A stretch of DNA of 64,000 nt from Pseudoduganella violacea (GCF_014191875.1 NZ_JACHXD010000018.1:1-64000); one strand, 5' to 3'; positions 34,885 through 44,327 are shown, numbered from the stretch's first letter. Numbers and translations are program-made. Notes: a model not told the origin generated them from the letters alone.

Positions 34885-36318
34885 TTATTTGAGGCGGGTG
34901 AAGGCGGTGGTGGTGGTGCCGATGAGGGCGCGACCGTTGTTGTTGCTGTCGAAGCGCAGTTCGAGGTCTTGCGAACTCAGGAAGTAGGCGCCGTTGCCTG
35001 CGCTGTAGAGGGTTTCGGGCTCGCTTTGGCCGATGGCGATGGTCAGGCCTTCGCCGGAACGCGCGATGTGGAATTCGTTGGCGCCGAGCTGGTATTGACC
35101 GGGCAGTTGCTGGATGGCGCTGGCGTCGTGCGCGACGGCGCGGCGCTCGCGGCTGCGGTGGGTGGGCCAGTTGTATTCGGCGGCGATGGCGGCAACCAGT
35201 TGGTGGATGAGCTCGCTGCCGCGCTCGCCATTGCTCATGATGACCAGGCCGTCGCCGCGCTCGGTGTAGGCGATCAGGCGGTTGCGGTAGCCTTCATTCG
35301 AGCCGCCGTGGCTGAAGGTCTGGGCCTGGCCTTCGCCGGCCATGCGCAGGCCGAGGCTGAAGTCGTCGAGCACGGGATTGAGCATGAGGTTGGCCATGGT
35401 TTGCGAGAGCACGTGGTTGGCCTGACCGGCGGCCGAGCGGCGCAGTTCGATGGCGAAGCGGGCGACGTCGCTGGGCGTGGTCCACAGGCCGGCCGCGGCC
35501 AGCTCGGGATAGGTGTGCGGGCCGCCGACGACCGGCTTGCCCTGGCGATCGTGCGGCAGGGCGGCGCGCGCCAGGCGGGCAGGGGGCAGCGGCTGTTCGA
35601 AGCTGCTGTCGGCCATGCCGACGGGTTTGAGGACCGTGCTGTCCATCAGGGCGGCGAAGCCTTCCGGGCTTTTCTGCGTCATCACGTATTGCACCACGGT
35701 GTAGCCGCCGCCGGAGTAGCGCCACATGCTGCCCGGACGCGTGCTGACGTGCACGCCGCGCGAGTTGGCCGGCGCGGCGCCGTTCAGGACTTGCACCAGT
35801 TGCGGCACCGGTTTGCCGGCGGCATAGCCGGCGAAGCCGCTGACCGTGGTGCCGCCCGTGTGCGACAGCAGTTGGCGCAGCGTGACGGGGGAATTGTCGA
35901 TATCCTTGGGCAGTTTCCAGAACGTGGTGTAGCTGTTGATGTCGCGGTCCAGCGCCAGCTTGCCGTCTTCGACCAGTTTCAGGGCGGCCATGGCCGTCAC
36001 CGGCTTGCTGATGGAGGCGGCCTGGAATAGCGTGGACGGGGTGATGGCCGGTCCGCCCGCATACGCCACGCCATAGCCTTTGGCCCATTCGATCTCGCCG
36101 CCATGGATCACGGCGATGCTCACGCCCGGCACGCCAAGCCGCGCCATTTCCTCGCTCAGCTTGCGCTTGACCGGCGCCATGCCCTGCACCGTGACGGCGG
36201 GCAGCAGCCCTTGTTCGATATTGGCGATATGCCGCTCCAGCACCGGGTTGGCGGTATCGGCGGCAAAGGCGGGCAGGGCGGCGAGCAGCGCGAGGGCGGC
36301 GGGGAGGCGGACGGCCAT
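34885..36318 (-). CDS. Serine hydrolase of the class C beta-lactamase fold
   Basis: A 477-residue periplasmic protein with signal peptide (MAVRLPAALALLAALPAFA). The penicillin-binding-protein fold is shown by FQAASISKPVTAMAALKL with the nucleophile Ser and Lys (SxxK), RYSGGGY (Y-S-G replacing Y-x-N) and FSHGGSNEGY in place of the KTG triad. A C-terminal domain of about 100 residues (PGQYQLGANEFHI) resembles the lipocalin-like DUF3471 tail. It is probably a peptidase or esterase, not necessarily a beta-lactamase. ATG at 36318 is chosen for the signal peptide; 21 upstream codons are open. Confidence 0.88.
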   Translation of the reverse strand: MAVRLPAALALLAALPAFAADTANPVLERHIANIEQGLLPAVTVQGMAPVKRKLSEEMARLGVPGVSIAVIHGGEIEWAKGYGVAYAGGPAITPSTLFQAASISKPVTAMAALKLVEDGKLALDRDINSYTTFWKLPKDIDNSPVTLRQLLSHTGGTTVSGFAGYAAGKPVPQLVQVLNGAAPANSRGVHVSTRPGSMWRYSGGGYTVVQYVMTQKSPEGFAALMDSTVLKPVGMADSSFEQPLPPARLARAALPHDRQGKPVVGGPHTYPELAAAGLWTTPSDVARFAIELRRSAAGQANHVLSQTMANLMLNPVLDDFSLGLRMAGEGQAQTFSHGGSNEGYRNRLIAYTERGDGLVIMSNGERGSELIHQLVAAIAAEYNWPTHRSRERRAVAHDASAIQQLPGQYQLGANEFHIARSGEGLTIAIGQSEPETLYSAGNGAYFLSSQDLELRFDSNNNGRALIGTTTTAFTRLK

Positions 36319-36506
36319 GGGTTCTCCTGAGGTGTTGTCGGCTGAGTATATGTGAAGCCGCCCGTCCTTGCTTGCCGTCATGATTATCTTGGCGCCCCGG
36401 CGCCACAGCGGCGGCGGCCCGCCATCCGATTAATGTCTAGTCCGGCATGCTGCCGGCCCGCCGCCTGTAATAAAATACCGCCTTTACCTATTCGCTTTTG
36501 ACCGAG

Positions 36507-37916
36507 ATGACCACTGCACCAGCCAAACCAGTCCGTACCCGTTTCGCTCCCAGCCCGACCGGCTTCCTCCACCTGGGCGGCGCCCGCACGGCGCTGTACT
36601 CCTGGGCCTATGCCCGCCACTTCGGTGGCACCTTCGTGCTGCGCATCGAGGACACCGACCTGGAACGTTCGACGCCGGAAGCGGTGCAAGCCATCCTGGA
36701 CGGCATGAAATGGCTGGGCCTGAACCATGACGAAGGCCCGTTCTACCAGATGCAGCGCATGGACCGCTACCGCGAGGTGGTGGCGCAGATGCTGCAGGAC
36801 GGCACGGCCTACCACTGCTATTCCTCGCCGGAAGAAGTGGAAGCGATGCGCGAGCGCATGCGCGCCGCCGGCGAGAAGCCGCGCTACGACGGCACCTGGC
36901 GTCCGGAAGAGGGCAAGGCGCTGCCGCCGGTGCCCGCCGACCGCAAGCCGGTGGTGCGCTTCAAGAATCCGCTCGATGGCGAAGTAAGCTGGAACGATGT
37001 GGTGAAGGGCACCATCACCATCGCCAATAAGGAGCTGGACGATCTGGTGATCGCCCGTCCGGACGGTACGCCGACCTATAACTTCTGTGTCGCGGTTGAT
37101 GACTGGGATATGGGCATCACCCACGTGCTGCGCGGCGACGACCACGTCAACAATACCCCGCGCCAGATCAATATCCTGCGCGCCATCGGCGCCCCGCTGC
37201 CGGAATACGGCCACCTGCCGATGATCCTGGGTTCGGACGGCCAGAAGCTGTCCAAGCGCCACGGCGCCGTCAGCGTGATGGAATACCCGGCGCAGGGCTA
37301 TCTGCCGGAGGCCATGCTGAACTACCTGGCCCGCCTGGGCTGGAGCCACGGCGACGATGAAGTGTTCTCGATGCAGCAGTTCTGCGAATGGTTCAATCTG
37401 GAGCACCTGACCGCTTCGGCCGCCCAGTTCAATAACGAGAAGCTGGCCTGGCTCAACAATCACTGGATCAAGCAGGCCGACAACGCTCGCCTGGCCGAGC
37501 TGGCCAAACCGAAGCTGCTTGCCGACGGCGCCCAATTCGACGGCGCGCCGGAACTGGCCACCGTGCTGGGTCTGCTGAAAGAGCGCACCAACACCATCAA
37601 CGAGCTGGCCGATGCCGCCATGCTGTTCTACCGCCAGCCGCAGCCGGACGCCGCGCTGATGACCCAGCATTTCACCGATGCCGTGAAACCGGTGCTGGCC
37701 CAGTTCGCCGAGCGTATCGCCACGGTGGAGTGGAGCAAGGAAGCGATCTCGGCCATGATGAAGGAAGTGCTGGCGGCGAACGGCCTGAAAATGCCGCAAT
37801 TGGCCATGCCGTTGCGCCTGATGATTACCGGCCAATTGCAAACGCCGGCCATCGATGCGGTGCTGCAGCTGTTCGGCCGTGAAACCGTTTCAGCGCGTTT
37901 GGCAAAATACCTCTGA
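36507..37916 (+). CDS. gltX: Glutamyl-tRNA synthetase
   Basis: A 469-residue class I synthetase charging tRNA-Glu. HIGH is FAPSPTGFLHLGGARTAL; KMSKS is GQKLSKRHG. Length and the C-terminal anticodon-binding helices are normal. ATG at 36507 is preferred over a TTG at 36498. Striking context: tRNA-Glu genes begin 224 bp downstream in several identical copies. Confidence 0.96.
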   Translation: MTTAPAKPVRTRFAPSPTGFLHLGGARTALYSWAYARHFGGTFVLRIEDTDLERSTPEAVQAILDGMKWLGLNHDEGPFYQMQRMDRYREVVAQMLQDGTAYHCYSSPEEVEAMRERMRAAGEKPRYDGTWRPEEGKALPPVPADRKPVVRFKNPLDGEVSWNDVVKGTITIANKELDDLVIARPDGTPTYNFCVAVDDWDMGITHVLRGDDHVNNTPRQINILRAIGAPLPEYGHLPMILGSDGQKLSKRHGAVSVMEYPAQGYLPEAMLNYLARLGWSHGDDEVFSMQQFCEWFNLEHLTASAAQFNNEKLAWLNNHWIKQADNARLAELAKPKLLADGAQFDGAPELATVLGLLKERTNTINELADAAMLFYRQPQPDAALMTQHFTDAVKPVLAQFAERIATVEWSKEAISAMMKEVLAANGLKMPQLAMPLRLMITGQLQTPAIDAVLQLFGRETVSARLAKYL

Positions 37917-37944
37917 TATTTTCTGAGGGAATTGCAATTCAGTA

Positions 37945-37972
37945 TTGCATTTTGCGGAGGGGCTGCTACAAT
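37945..37972 (+). promoter_or_regulatory. Sigma-70-type promoter of the tRNA array
   Basis: TTGCAT and TACAAT are separated by 16 bp; transcription would start about 12 bases before the first tRNA-Ala. Confidence 0.65.
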
Positions 37973-37990
37973 GCTGTCTCTTTCGCAAAC

Positions 37991-38066
<76 letters not shown>

Positions 38067-38139
38067 GTTAAGCGAAAGAAAAAAGAAGTTGTGCGCAGTT
38101 GCAGTAAGTTGTGTTAAAATGCTGCGCCTGTTGTTCAGG

Positions 38140-38215
38140 GTCCCCATCGTCTAGAGGCCTAGGACATCACCCTTTCACGGTGAGTACCGGGGTTCGAATC
38201 CCCGTGGGGACGCCA
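38140..38215 (+). tRNA. tRNA-Glu (TTC), copy 1
   Basis: A 76-nt cloverleaf with encoded CCA. GTCCCCA pairs with TGGGGAC; anticodon stem TCACC/GGTGA holds CTTTCAC, anticodon TTC. The preceding spacer (73 nt) differs from those of the later units. Confidence 0.96.
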
Positions 38216-38257
38216 AGGTAGTAAAGTGGTAGCTGTAGTAAATTGTTCGTGCCAGAT

Positions 38258-38333
<76 letters not shown>

Positions 38334-38363
38334 AAAGGTGGCACGGATAATCGGTAGTTCAAG

Positions 38364-38439
38364 GTCCCCATCGTCTAGAGGCCTAGGACATCACCCTTTC
38401 ACGGTGAGTACCGGGGTTCGAATCCCCGTGGGGACGCCA
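38364..38439 (+). tRNA. tRNA-Glu (TTC), copy 2
   Basis: Identical to copy 1; a 30-nt spacer (AAAGGTGGCACGGATAATCG start) separates it from tRNA-Ala copy 2. Confidence 0.96.
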
Positions 38440-38481
38440 AGGTAGTAAAAGTAGTTGCTGTAGTAAATTGTTCGTGCCAGT

Positions 38482-38557
<76 letters not shown>

Positions 38558-38590
38558 AAAGGTGGCACGGATAATCGGAAGTCCATTCAG

Positions 38591-38666
38591 GTCCCCATCG
38601 TCTAGAGGCCTAGGACATCACCCTTTCACGGTGAGTACCGGGGTTCGAATCCCCGTGGGGACGCCA
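38591..38666 (+). tRNA. tRNA-Glu (TTC), copy 3
   Basis: Identical to the other tRNA-Glu genes; last tRNA of the first array, followed 18 bp later by a terminator. Confidence 0.96.
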
Positions 38667-38684
38667 AAGAAATGAAAATGATCA

Positions 38685-38706
38685 AGCCGCCTAAGCGGCT
38701 TTTTTG
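38685..38706 (+). terminator. Terminator of the first tRNA array
   Basis: AGCCGC pairs with GCGGCT around CTAA and is followed by a T-rich tract. A near-identical hairpin ends the second tRNA-Glu pair at 44274-44296. Confidence 0.85.
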
Positions 38707-38846
38707 TTTTTCTGCCTGCTGTTTTCCAATCCTCTTTGTTGTAAATCAAAGCTCCCTGCGCTTCCTGCAAAATTAACTCGATTGCAGCGGCCGGAATCTG
38801 ACCTATAGTGAATTGATGACCGTATCGCCATTGGGGAGGAGACGTC

Positions 38847-39347
38847 ATGGAACTGCATCTACATTCGCATCGCTGGATTTCGCGTCAGCCGGACTGGCTG
38901 GCCGCTTCGATCGCAGGGTTTGGCGCCGGCGGCGTCATGATGCTGGTCGAGCTGTTGTGGTCCAGCCTGTCCGGCGGCAATCCTTGGGTGACCACCCGCA
39001 TGGTGGCGGCCATGGCGATGGGCTGGGAAGTCTTGCAGACTTCCGGCTACGCGCTCGATGTCGTCATTGTCGCCCTGGTTGTCCATTATGTGCTGGGCGT
39101 CGTTTTCGCCATGATGCTCGCCGCCCTGATCGCTCCCTTCCAGCTCGACTCCAGCACCGGCATGGTGTTGCTGGCGGGCGCTGTCTTCGGCGTGGTGCTG
39201 TATGTGCTGAATTTCTACGGCATGTCCGGCGCCTTCTCCTGGTTCGCCGAAATGCGCGGCTGGTCCACCGTGGTGACGCATATCATCTACGGCATGGCGG
39301 CGGCGTACATCTATCGCAAGCTGGAGCGTCCCGACAAGCAAGTTTGA
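38847..39347 (+). CDS. Integral membrane protein at the head of the oxidase cluster
   Basis: A 166-residue protein with about four hydrophobic helices (about 18-40, 66-88, 94-112 and 120-135). N-terminal residues are His-rich (MELHLHSHRW). No domain is recognised. It precedes the subunit II gene by 12 bp, with GGGGAGGAG just before the ATG, and is surely part of the oxidase operon; similar small membrane proteins accompany such oxidase genes in Burkholderiales. An assembly or accessory role is a guess. Confidence 0.75.
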   Translation: MELHLHSHRWISRQPDWLAASIAGFGAGGVMMLVELLWSSLSGGNPWVTTRMVAAMAMGWEVLQTSGYALDVVIVALVVHYVLGVVFAMMLAALIAPFQLDSSTGMVLLAGAVFGVVLYVLNFYGMSGAFSWFAEMRGWSTVVTHIIYGMAAAYIYRKLERPDKQV

Positions 39348-39359
39348 GCGGGAGCCGAC

Positions 39360-40454
39360 ATGGCACTCGCCCTGGCTTTGGTGCTGATCGTCGTTGCTGC
39401 GCTGGTGTTCCATTATGTGAGTCCCTGGTGGCTCACGCCCATCGCATCGAACTGGCAGGCAATGGATGATGCGCTGATGCTCACGCTGGTGATTACCGGC
39501 GTGGCTTTCGTCGTCATCCATCTTTTCGTCGCTTACGCGGTGGTGCGTTTCCGCCACCGTGAGGGACAGCGCGCTTCGGCCGAGCATGGCAACAAGAAAC
39601 TTGAATGGTGGTTGATCGGCGGCACGACGCTGGGCATCATCGCCCTGCTGGCGCCGGGCTTGTCCGTGTATGCCAAACTGATCGATCCGCCCAAGGATGC
39701 GCTGGTCTTCGAGGTCATGGGCCAGCAGTGGAACTGGCATTACCGCTTGCCGGGCAAGGATGGCAAGCTGGGTCGCACCGAAGTGCGCTTCATGACGGCG
39801 GCCAATCCCTTCGGCATCAATCCGGAAGACCCCAATGGGCAGGATGATCTGCTGGTCGACGGCCAGGAAATCCACCTGCCGCTGAACAAGCCGGCCAAGG
39901 CGCTGCTGCGCGCCCAGGATGTGCTGCACGATTTCTACGTTCCGCAATTCCGCACCCGCATGAATATGGTGCCGGGCATCGTCACCACCTTCTGGTTCAC
40001 GCCGACCCAGGTCGGCAAATTCGAGGTGCTGTGCGCCCAGCTGTGCGGCATGGGCCATTCGAATATGCGCAGCCAGGTGGTGGTGGAAGATGAGACGGCG
40101 TGGCAAGTCTGGCTGACCAAGCAGCCGACCTTCGGCGGCGGCACGCCGGCCGGCGTCGGTGGTCCGGCCGAGCCGGGCAAGATGGGACGGCTGCTGGCAC
40201 AGTCCAAGGGCTGCGTCGCCTGCCATAGCGTGGACGGCACGCAAAGCGTGGGGCCGGGCTGGAAGGGCTTGTTCGGCAAGACCGAAACCCTGGAAGGCGG
40301 CAAGACTGTGGCCGTGGATGAGGCATATCTGAAGGAGGCGATCGCCACGCCGCAAGCCAGTCTGGTCAAGGGTTTCCCGCCCGTGATGCCGCCGTCGCAG
40401 TTGAGCGATGCCGAGCTGGCGGCGCTGATCGACTACATCAAGACAATCCGCTGA
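39360..40454 (+). CDS. Cytochrome c oxidase subunit II with fused cytochrome c domain
   Basis: A 364-residue caa3-type subunit II. Two N-terminal membrane helices precede the periplasmic cupredoxin domain; the CuA site is CAQLCGMGHSNM (C-x3-C-x3-H-x2-M) near residue 224, with an upstream His in VLHDFYVPQFR. A C-terminal class I cytochrome c domain has GCVACHSVDG near 283 and MPPSQLSDAELAALIDYI, so it can take electrons directly. It lies directly before the subunit I gene. Confidence 0.94.
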   Translation: MALALALVLIVVAALVFHYVSPWWLTPIASNWQAMDDALMLTLVITGVAFVVIHLFVAYAVVRFRHREGQRASAEHGNKKLEWWLIGGTTLGIIALLAPGLSVYAKLIDPPKDALVFEVMGQQWNWHYRLPGKDGKLGRTEVRFMTAANPFGINPEDPNGQDDLLVDGQEIHLPLNKPAKALLRAQDVLHDFYVPQFRTRMNMVPGIVTTFWFTPTQVGKFEVLCAQLCGMGHSNMRSQVVVEDETAWQVWLTKQPTFGGGTPAGVGGPAEPGKMGRLLAQSKGCVACHSVDGTQSVGPGWKGLFGKTETLEGGKTVAVDEAYLKEAIATPQASLVKGFPPVMPPSQLSDAELAALIDYIKTIR

Positions 40455-40466
40455 GGGGAGGGCGCG

Positions 40467-42311
40467 ATGGCATACGGCAAAGAGCACGGCGGCCACGAGG
40501 CGGGGCATGAGCACGGCCCGCAAAGCTTCTGGACGCGCTATGTCTGGAGCCAGGACCACAAGGTGATCGCCATCCAGTACACGCTGACGGCCATCTTTGT
40601 CGGCCTGATCGGCCTGATCCTGTCCGACCTGATGCGTCTGCAGCTGGGCTTTCCCGGCAAATTCTCCTTTATTGATCCCGCCAGCTATTACCAGTTCATC
40701 ACCATGCACGGCATGATCATGGTGGTGTATCTGCTGACGGCGCTCTTTCTGGGTGGCTTCGGCAATTACCTGATTCCGCTGATGGTCGGGGCGCGCGATA
40801 TGGTCTTCCCCTTCCTGAACATGCTGAGCTACTGGATGTATCTGCTGGCGGTGGTGATCCTGCTGGCCAGCTTTTTCGTGCCGGGCGGGCCGACCGGCGC
40901 CGGCTGGACCCTGTATCCGCCGCAGGCGATCCTGCCCGGCACGCCGGGCGTGGAATGGGGTATTGTCGTCATGCTGGTTTCGCTGGCCGTGTTCATCGTC
41001 GCCGCCACCATGGGCGGGCTGAATTATGTGACCACCGTGCTGCAGGCGCGCACGCGCGGCATGACGCTGATGCGCATGCCACTGACGGTGTGGGGCATTT
41101 TTGTCGCCACCATTCTCGCGCTGCTGGCGTTTCCGGCGCTCTTCGTCAGCGCCGTCATGATGCTGTTCGACAAGGCGCTCGGCACCAGCTTCTTCATGCC
41201 GGCCTTGCTGTCGATGGGGCAGCAGCTCGGCTACAAGGGCGGCAGCCCCTTGCTGTTCCAGCACCTGTTCTGGTTCTTCGGCCACCCGGAAGTGTATATC
41301 GTGGCCTTGCCCGCCTTCGGCATCATTTCCGATCTGATCAGCGTGCACGCGCGCAAATGCATTTTCGGCTACCGCATGATGGTGTGGGCCATCGTGATTA
41401 TCGGTGGCCTGAGTTTCGTGGTCTGGGCCCACCATATGTATGTGAGCGGCATGCATCCCTGGTTCGGCTTCTTCTTCGCCACTACCACGCTGATCATCGC
41501 CGTGCCGACCGCGCTCAAGGTCTACAACTGGACGCTGACGCTGTGGCGTGGCGATATCCATCTGACGGTGCCCATGCTGTTCGCGCTGGGCTTCATCAGC
41601 ACCTTCTTGATTGGTGGTTTGACCGGGCTTTTCCTCGGCAATGTCAGCGTCGATATTCCGCTGTCGAACACCTATTTCGTGGTCGCCCACTTCCATATGG
41701 TGATGGGTGTTTCACCCGTGCTGGCAGTGTTTGGCGGGATTTACCACTGGTTTCCCAAGGTAAGCGGACGCATGTACAACGATGCCCTGGGCAAGGCGCA
41801 TTTCTGGATCACCTTCCTCGGCACGTATGCGATTTTCTTCCCCATGCATTACCTGGGCATACTCGGCATGCCGCGCCGTTACTACGCGTATGAGAACTAC
41901 AATTTCATTCCGCAATCGGCGCATCAGATGAACGCCTTCATCACCGTGGCGGCCTTGGTGGTGGGCGTGGTGCAGCTGTTGTTTGTCGCCAACCTGGCCT
42001 GGTCCACCTTCCGCGGCAAGCGTGCCGACGGCAATCCGTGGCGCGCAGGCAGCCTGGAATGGCAGACGCCGCAAACGCCGCCCGTTCACGGCAACTGGGG
42101 CGCGGAACTGCCGGTGGTGTATCGCGGCGCCTACGATTATGGCCGCAGCGGCGCCAGCGACTACCTGCCGCAGAACGTGGGGCCGGATGAGGATGATCCC
42201 GTCCCTCCGGCGCCGAAACGGGGCGCTGTCGGCGCGGCTCGTGGCGGCGAGGCCGGCATCACGGACGAGGCGCAAACCGGTAGCACGGCGCCGAGCGGGG
42301 TGCCGAAATGA
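40467..42311 (+). CDS. Cytochrome c oxidase subunit I
   Basis: A 614-residue heme-copper oxidase catalytic subunit with twelve helices. FHxMHG-type ligand region TMHGMIMVVYL, the CuB/Tyr block WFFGHPEVYIVALPAFG near residue 270 (A-type, with the channel Glu and cross-linked Tyr), HHMYVSGM, and NTYFVVAHFHMVMG with the heme ligands are visible. It reduces O2 to water and pumps protons. A 70-residue C-terminal extension rich in Pro/Ala/Gly follows. Its stop overlaps the next start by 4 bp (ATGA). Confidence 0.95.
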   Translation: MAYGKEHGGHEAGHEHGPQSFWTRYVWSQDHKVIAIQYTLTAIFVGLIGLILSDLMRLQLGFPGKFSFIDPASYYQFITMHGMIMVVYLLTALFLGGFGNYLIPLMVGARDMVFPFLNMLSYWMYLLAVVILLASFFVPGGPTGAGWTLYPPQAILPGTPGVEWGIVVMLVSLAVFIVAATMGGLNYVTTVLQARTRGMTLMRMPLTVWGIFVATILALLAFPALFVSAVMMLFDKALGTSFFMPALLSMGQQLGYKGGSPLLFQHLFWFFGHPEVYIVALPAFGIISDLISVHARKCIFGYRMMVWAIVIIGGLSFVVWAHHMYVSGMHPWFGFFFATTTLIIAVPTALKVYNWTLTLWRGDIHLTVPMLFALGFISTFLIGGLTGLFLGNVSVDIPLSNTYFVVAHFHMVMGVSPVLAVFGGIYHWFPKVSGRMYNDALGKAHFWITFLGTYAIFFPMHYLGILGMPRRYYAYENYNFIPQSAHQMNAFITVAALVVGVVQLLFVANLAWSTFRGKRADGNPWRAGSLEWQTPQTPPVHGNWGAELPVVYRGAYDYGRSGASDYLPQNVGPDEDDPVPPAPKRGAVGAARGGEAGITDEAQTGSTAPSGVPK

Positions 42312-43009
42312 ATCCCGAAATCGGTGCGGGCGTACTGCGCGGCGACCCGGGATTCCCTTTGCCACCGGCTGGCGGCGGCGATCCCGGCAAGCTGCCGGCG
42401 CGCCCCGGCGGGCAGCCCGCGCCGCGCGCCGCGCGCAAGACCGGCTTGTGGGTTTTTATGGCCGTGGTGCTGACGCTCTTCATGCTGTTCGGCGTTGCCT
42501 ATGTAATGCGCATGGCGTATGAGGACTGGCGCAGCTTGCCGCCTCCGCCCTGGCAGCTCTGGCTCAGTACTGCGTTGCTGGGCGCCAGCGGTGCTGCCTG
42601 GGAGCTGGCGCGCATGCATGCCGCGCGTGGGCAATGGCCGCGCGCGCGCAGCGCCACGCTGGCCGCCTGTCTGCTGGCGCTGGCCTTTCTGGCCAGTCAG
42701 CTCTGGGCCTGGCAGGCGCTGGTGGCGATGAATTATCCGGTGGCGGCCAATCCGTCCAACAGCTTCTTCTATCTGATCACGGCCCTGCATGGCGTGCACT
42801 TGCTGGGTGGCCTGCTGGTGGGGGGCGGCGTGGCCGTGCGGCTGGCGCAGGGCGCGCGTGGCGAACGCGTCGAAACCAGCATCCTGCTGTGCGCGCGCTA
42901 CTGGCATTTCCTGTTCCTGCTCTGGCTGGGCGTGTTTGGTTTGCTGTTTTATGTGACGCCGGACCTGGTGCAAGCCGTTTGCACCAGCCTGGGCATACCG
43001 AGGAGTTGA
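42308..43009 (+). CDS. Cytochrome oxidase subunit III-like protein (first of two)
   Basis: A 233-residue protein: a 45-residue Gly/Pro/Arg-rich N-terminus, then five to six helices with NSFFYLITALHGVHLLGGLL and ARYWHFLFLLWLGVFGLLFY, the subunit III-type blocks. A second, more typical subunit III follows 3 bp later. Two III-type subunits side by side occur in some caa3 operons; their division of work is not known to me. Confidence 0.82.
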   Translation: MNPEIGAGVLRGDPGFPLPPAGGGDPGKLPARPGGQPAPRAARKTGLWVFMAVVLTLFMLFGVAYVMRMAYEDWRSLPPPPWQLWLSTALLGASGAAWELARMHAARGQWPRARSATLAACLLALAFLASQLWAWQALVAMNYPVAANPSNSFFYLITALHGVHLLGGLLVGGGVAVRLAQGARGERVETSILLCARYWHFLFLLWLGVFGLLFYVTPDLVQAVCTSLGIPRS

Positions 43010-43012
43010 ATC

Positions 43013-43672
43013 ATGTCCGAGTCTACGCAAGGCGCAATGCAAAGCCTGGTGGCCGACTGGTCGTCCGATCGCGTCGCCTTCCACGTTCCCTGGGGCAAGG
43101 CGATGATGTGGATCTTCCTGCTCAGCGACACCTTCATCTTCGGTAGCTTCCTCACCGGTTATATGGCTGTGCGCATTTCCACCACGGCCGCCTGGCCCAA
43201 TCCCAGCGAGGTGTTCGCGCTGACCATCGGCGGCCACACCTTGCCGCTAATTCTGATCGCCATCATGACCTTCGTGCTGATCACCAGCAGCGGCACCATG
43301 GCCATGGCCGTCAACTATGCCTACCGGCGTGACCGTAAAATGGCGGCGCGCCTGATGCTGGCGACCGCGCTGTTCGGCGCCTGCTTCGTCGGCATGCAGG
43401 CTTTCGAATGGTCCAAGCTGATTGCCGAGGGCGTGCGGCCTTGGGGCAATCCCATGGGCGCGGCGCAATTCGGCTCCTGCTTCTTCATGATCACCGGCTT
43501 CCATGGCCTGCACGTGACGGCGGGCGTGATCTATCTGAGCATCGTGGCGGTGCGCGTGCTGCGCGGCCGCTATGAAAAGGTCGGCTACGATATTGTCGAG
43601 ATAGCGGGGCTGTACTGGCACTTCGTCGACCTGGTATGGGTGTTCATTTTCGCGCTGTTCTATCTGTGGTGA
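43013..43672 (+). CDS. Cytochrome c oxidase subunit III
   Basis: A 219-residue membrane protein with WIFLLSDTFIFGSFLTGYMA, QAFEWSKLIAEG, GSCFFMITGFHGLHVTAGVIYL and GLYWHFVDLVWVFIFALFYLW, all classic subunit III blocks. It stabilises subunit I and supports proton uptake. Subunit IV follows after 12 bp. Confidence 0.94.
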   Translation: MSESTQGAMQSLVADWSSDRVAFHVPWGKAMMWIFLLSDTFIFGSFLTGYMAVRISTTAAWPNPSEVFALTIGGHTLPLILIAIMTFVLITSSGTMAMAVNYAYRRDRKMAARLMLATALFGACFVGMQAFEWSKLIAEGVRPWGNPMGAAQFGSCFFMITGFHGLHVTAGVIYLSIVAVRVLRGRYEKVGYDIVEIAGLYWHFVDLVWVFIFALFYLW

Positions 43673-43684
43673 GGGGAGGGCGTC

Positions 43685-44011
43685 ATGTCGGCCGTCAGCG
43701 GTACCCAGCAGCATCCGATCGGCTTGTACTTCAAGGTGTGGGGCTTGCTGTTCGTGCTCAGCGCCTTTTCCTACCTGGTCGATTTCTTCCATGTGCAGGG
43801 TTTGCTGCGCTGGAGCCTGATCCTGATTTTAATGGTGGCGAAAGCCGGTTTGATCATCGCCATTTTCATGCACATGCGCTGGGAGCGGATCGCCCTGGTC
43901 AGCGCCATTCTATTGCCGCCCTTATGCCTGCTGGTGCTCTGCGGTTTGATGTTCGTTGAATCAGATTATGTTTTCCTCAATCGCATGCTGCATTTCGCGC
44001 TGCGCCCTTGA
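43685..44011 (+). CDS. Cytochrome c oxidase subunit IV family protein
   Basis: A 108-residue protein with three membrane helices (about 12-30, 40-60 and 72-92), including HMRWERIALVSAILLPPLCL, as in the bacterial subunit IV family that aids assembly of CuB. Last gene of the oxidase cluster; its stop codon overlaps the putative -35 box of the following tRNA-Glu pair. Confidence 0.85.
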   Translation: MSAVSGTQQHPIGLYFKVWGLLFVLSAFSYLVDFFHVQGLLRWSLILILMVAKAGLIIAIFMHMRWERIALVSAILLPPLCLLVLCGLMFVESDYVFLNRMLHFALRP

Positions 44012-44037
44012 TGCAAAAGAAGTTGCGGTGATATAAT
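44008..44037 (+). promoter_or_regulatory. Promoter of the second tRNA-Glu pair
   Basis: TTGATG and a perfect TATAAT with 18-bp spacing; the -10 box lies 20 bases before the tRNA. Confidence 0.65.
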
Positions 44038-44056
44038 TCGCGCACGCTTTTACGAC

Positions 44057-44132
44057 GTCCCCATCGTCTAGAGGCCTAGGACATCACCCTTTCACGGTGA
44101 GTACCGGGGTTCGAATCCCCGTGGGGACGCCA
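44057..44132 (+). tRNA. tRNA-Glu (TTC), copy 4
   Basis: Identical to the three copies in the first array. Lies directly downstream of the oxidase cluster. Confidence 0.96.
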
Positions 44133-44184
44133 GCGACAAATAAGCCAGTCGCAGCAGAAATGGTTTATACAGTTTTAGTCCAGG

Positions 44185-44260
44185 GTCCCCATCGTCTAGA
44201 GGCCTAGGACATCACCCTTTCACGGTGAGTACCGGGGTTCGAATCCCCGTGGGGACGCCA
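44185..44260 (+). tRNA. tRNA-Glu (TTC), copy 5
   Basis: Identical to the other copies; separated from copy 4 by 52 nt and followed by a terminator. Confidence 0.96.
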
Positions 44261-44273
44261 AGAATATAGAAAA

Positions 44274-44296
44274 AGCCGCCTGCAGCGGCTTTTTTG
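44274..44296 (+). terminator. Terminator of the second tRNA-Glu pair
   Basis: AGCCGC pairs with GCGGCT around CTGCA, then a T-run. The stem is the same as that of the terminator at 38685-38706. Confidence 0.85.
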
Positions 44297-44327
44297 TTTT
44301 GCGCGTCCATCCGGTGGAATCGTCAAT

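Noticed and set aside
38859..41696. Very long open frame (about 945 codons) on the minus strand across the oxidase genes
   Set aside because: It is antisense to clear oxidase genes, rich in His/Gln/Arg, and has no domain; a GC-bias shadow.
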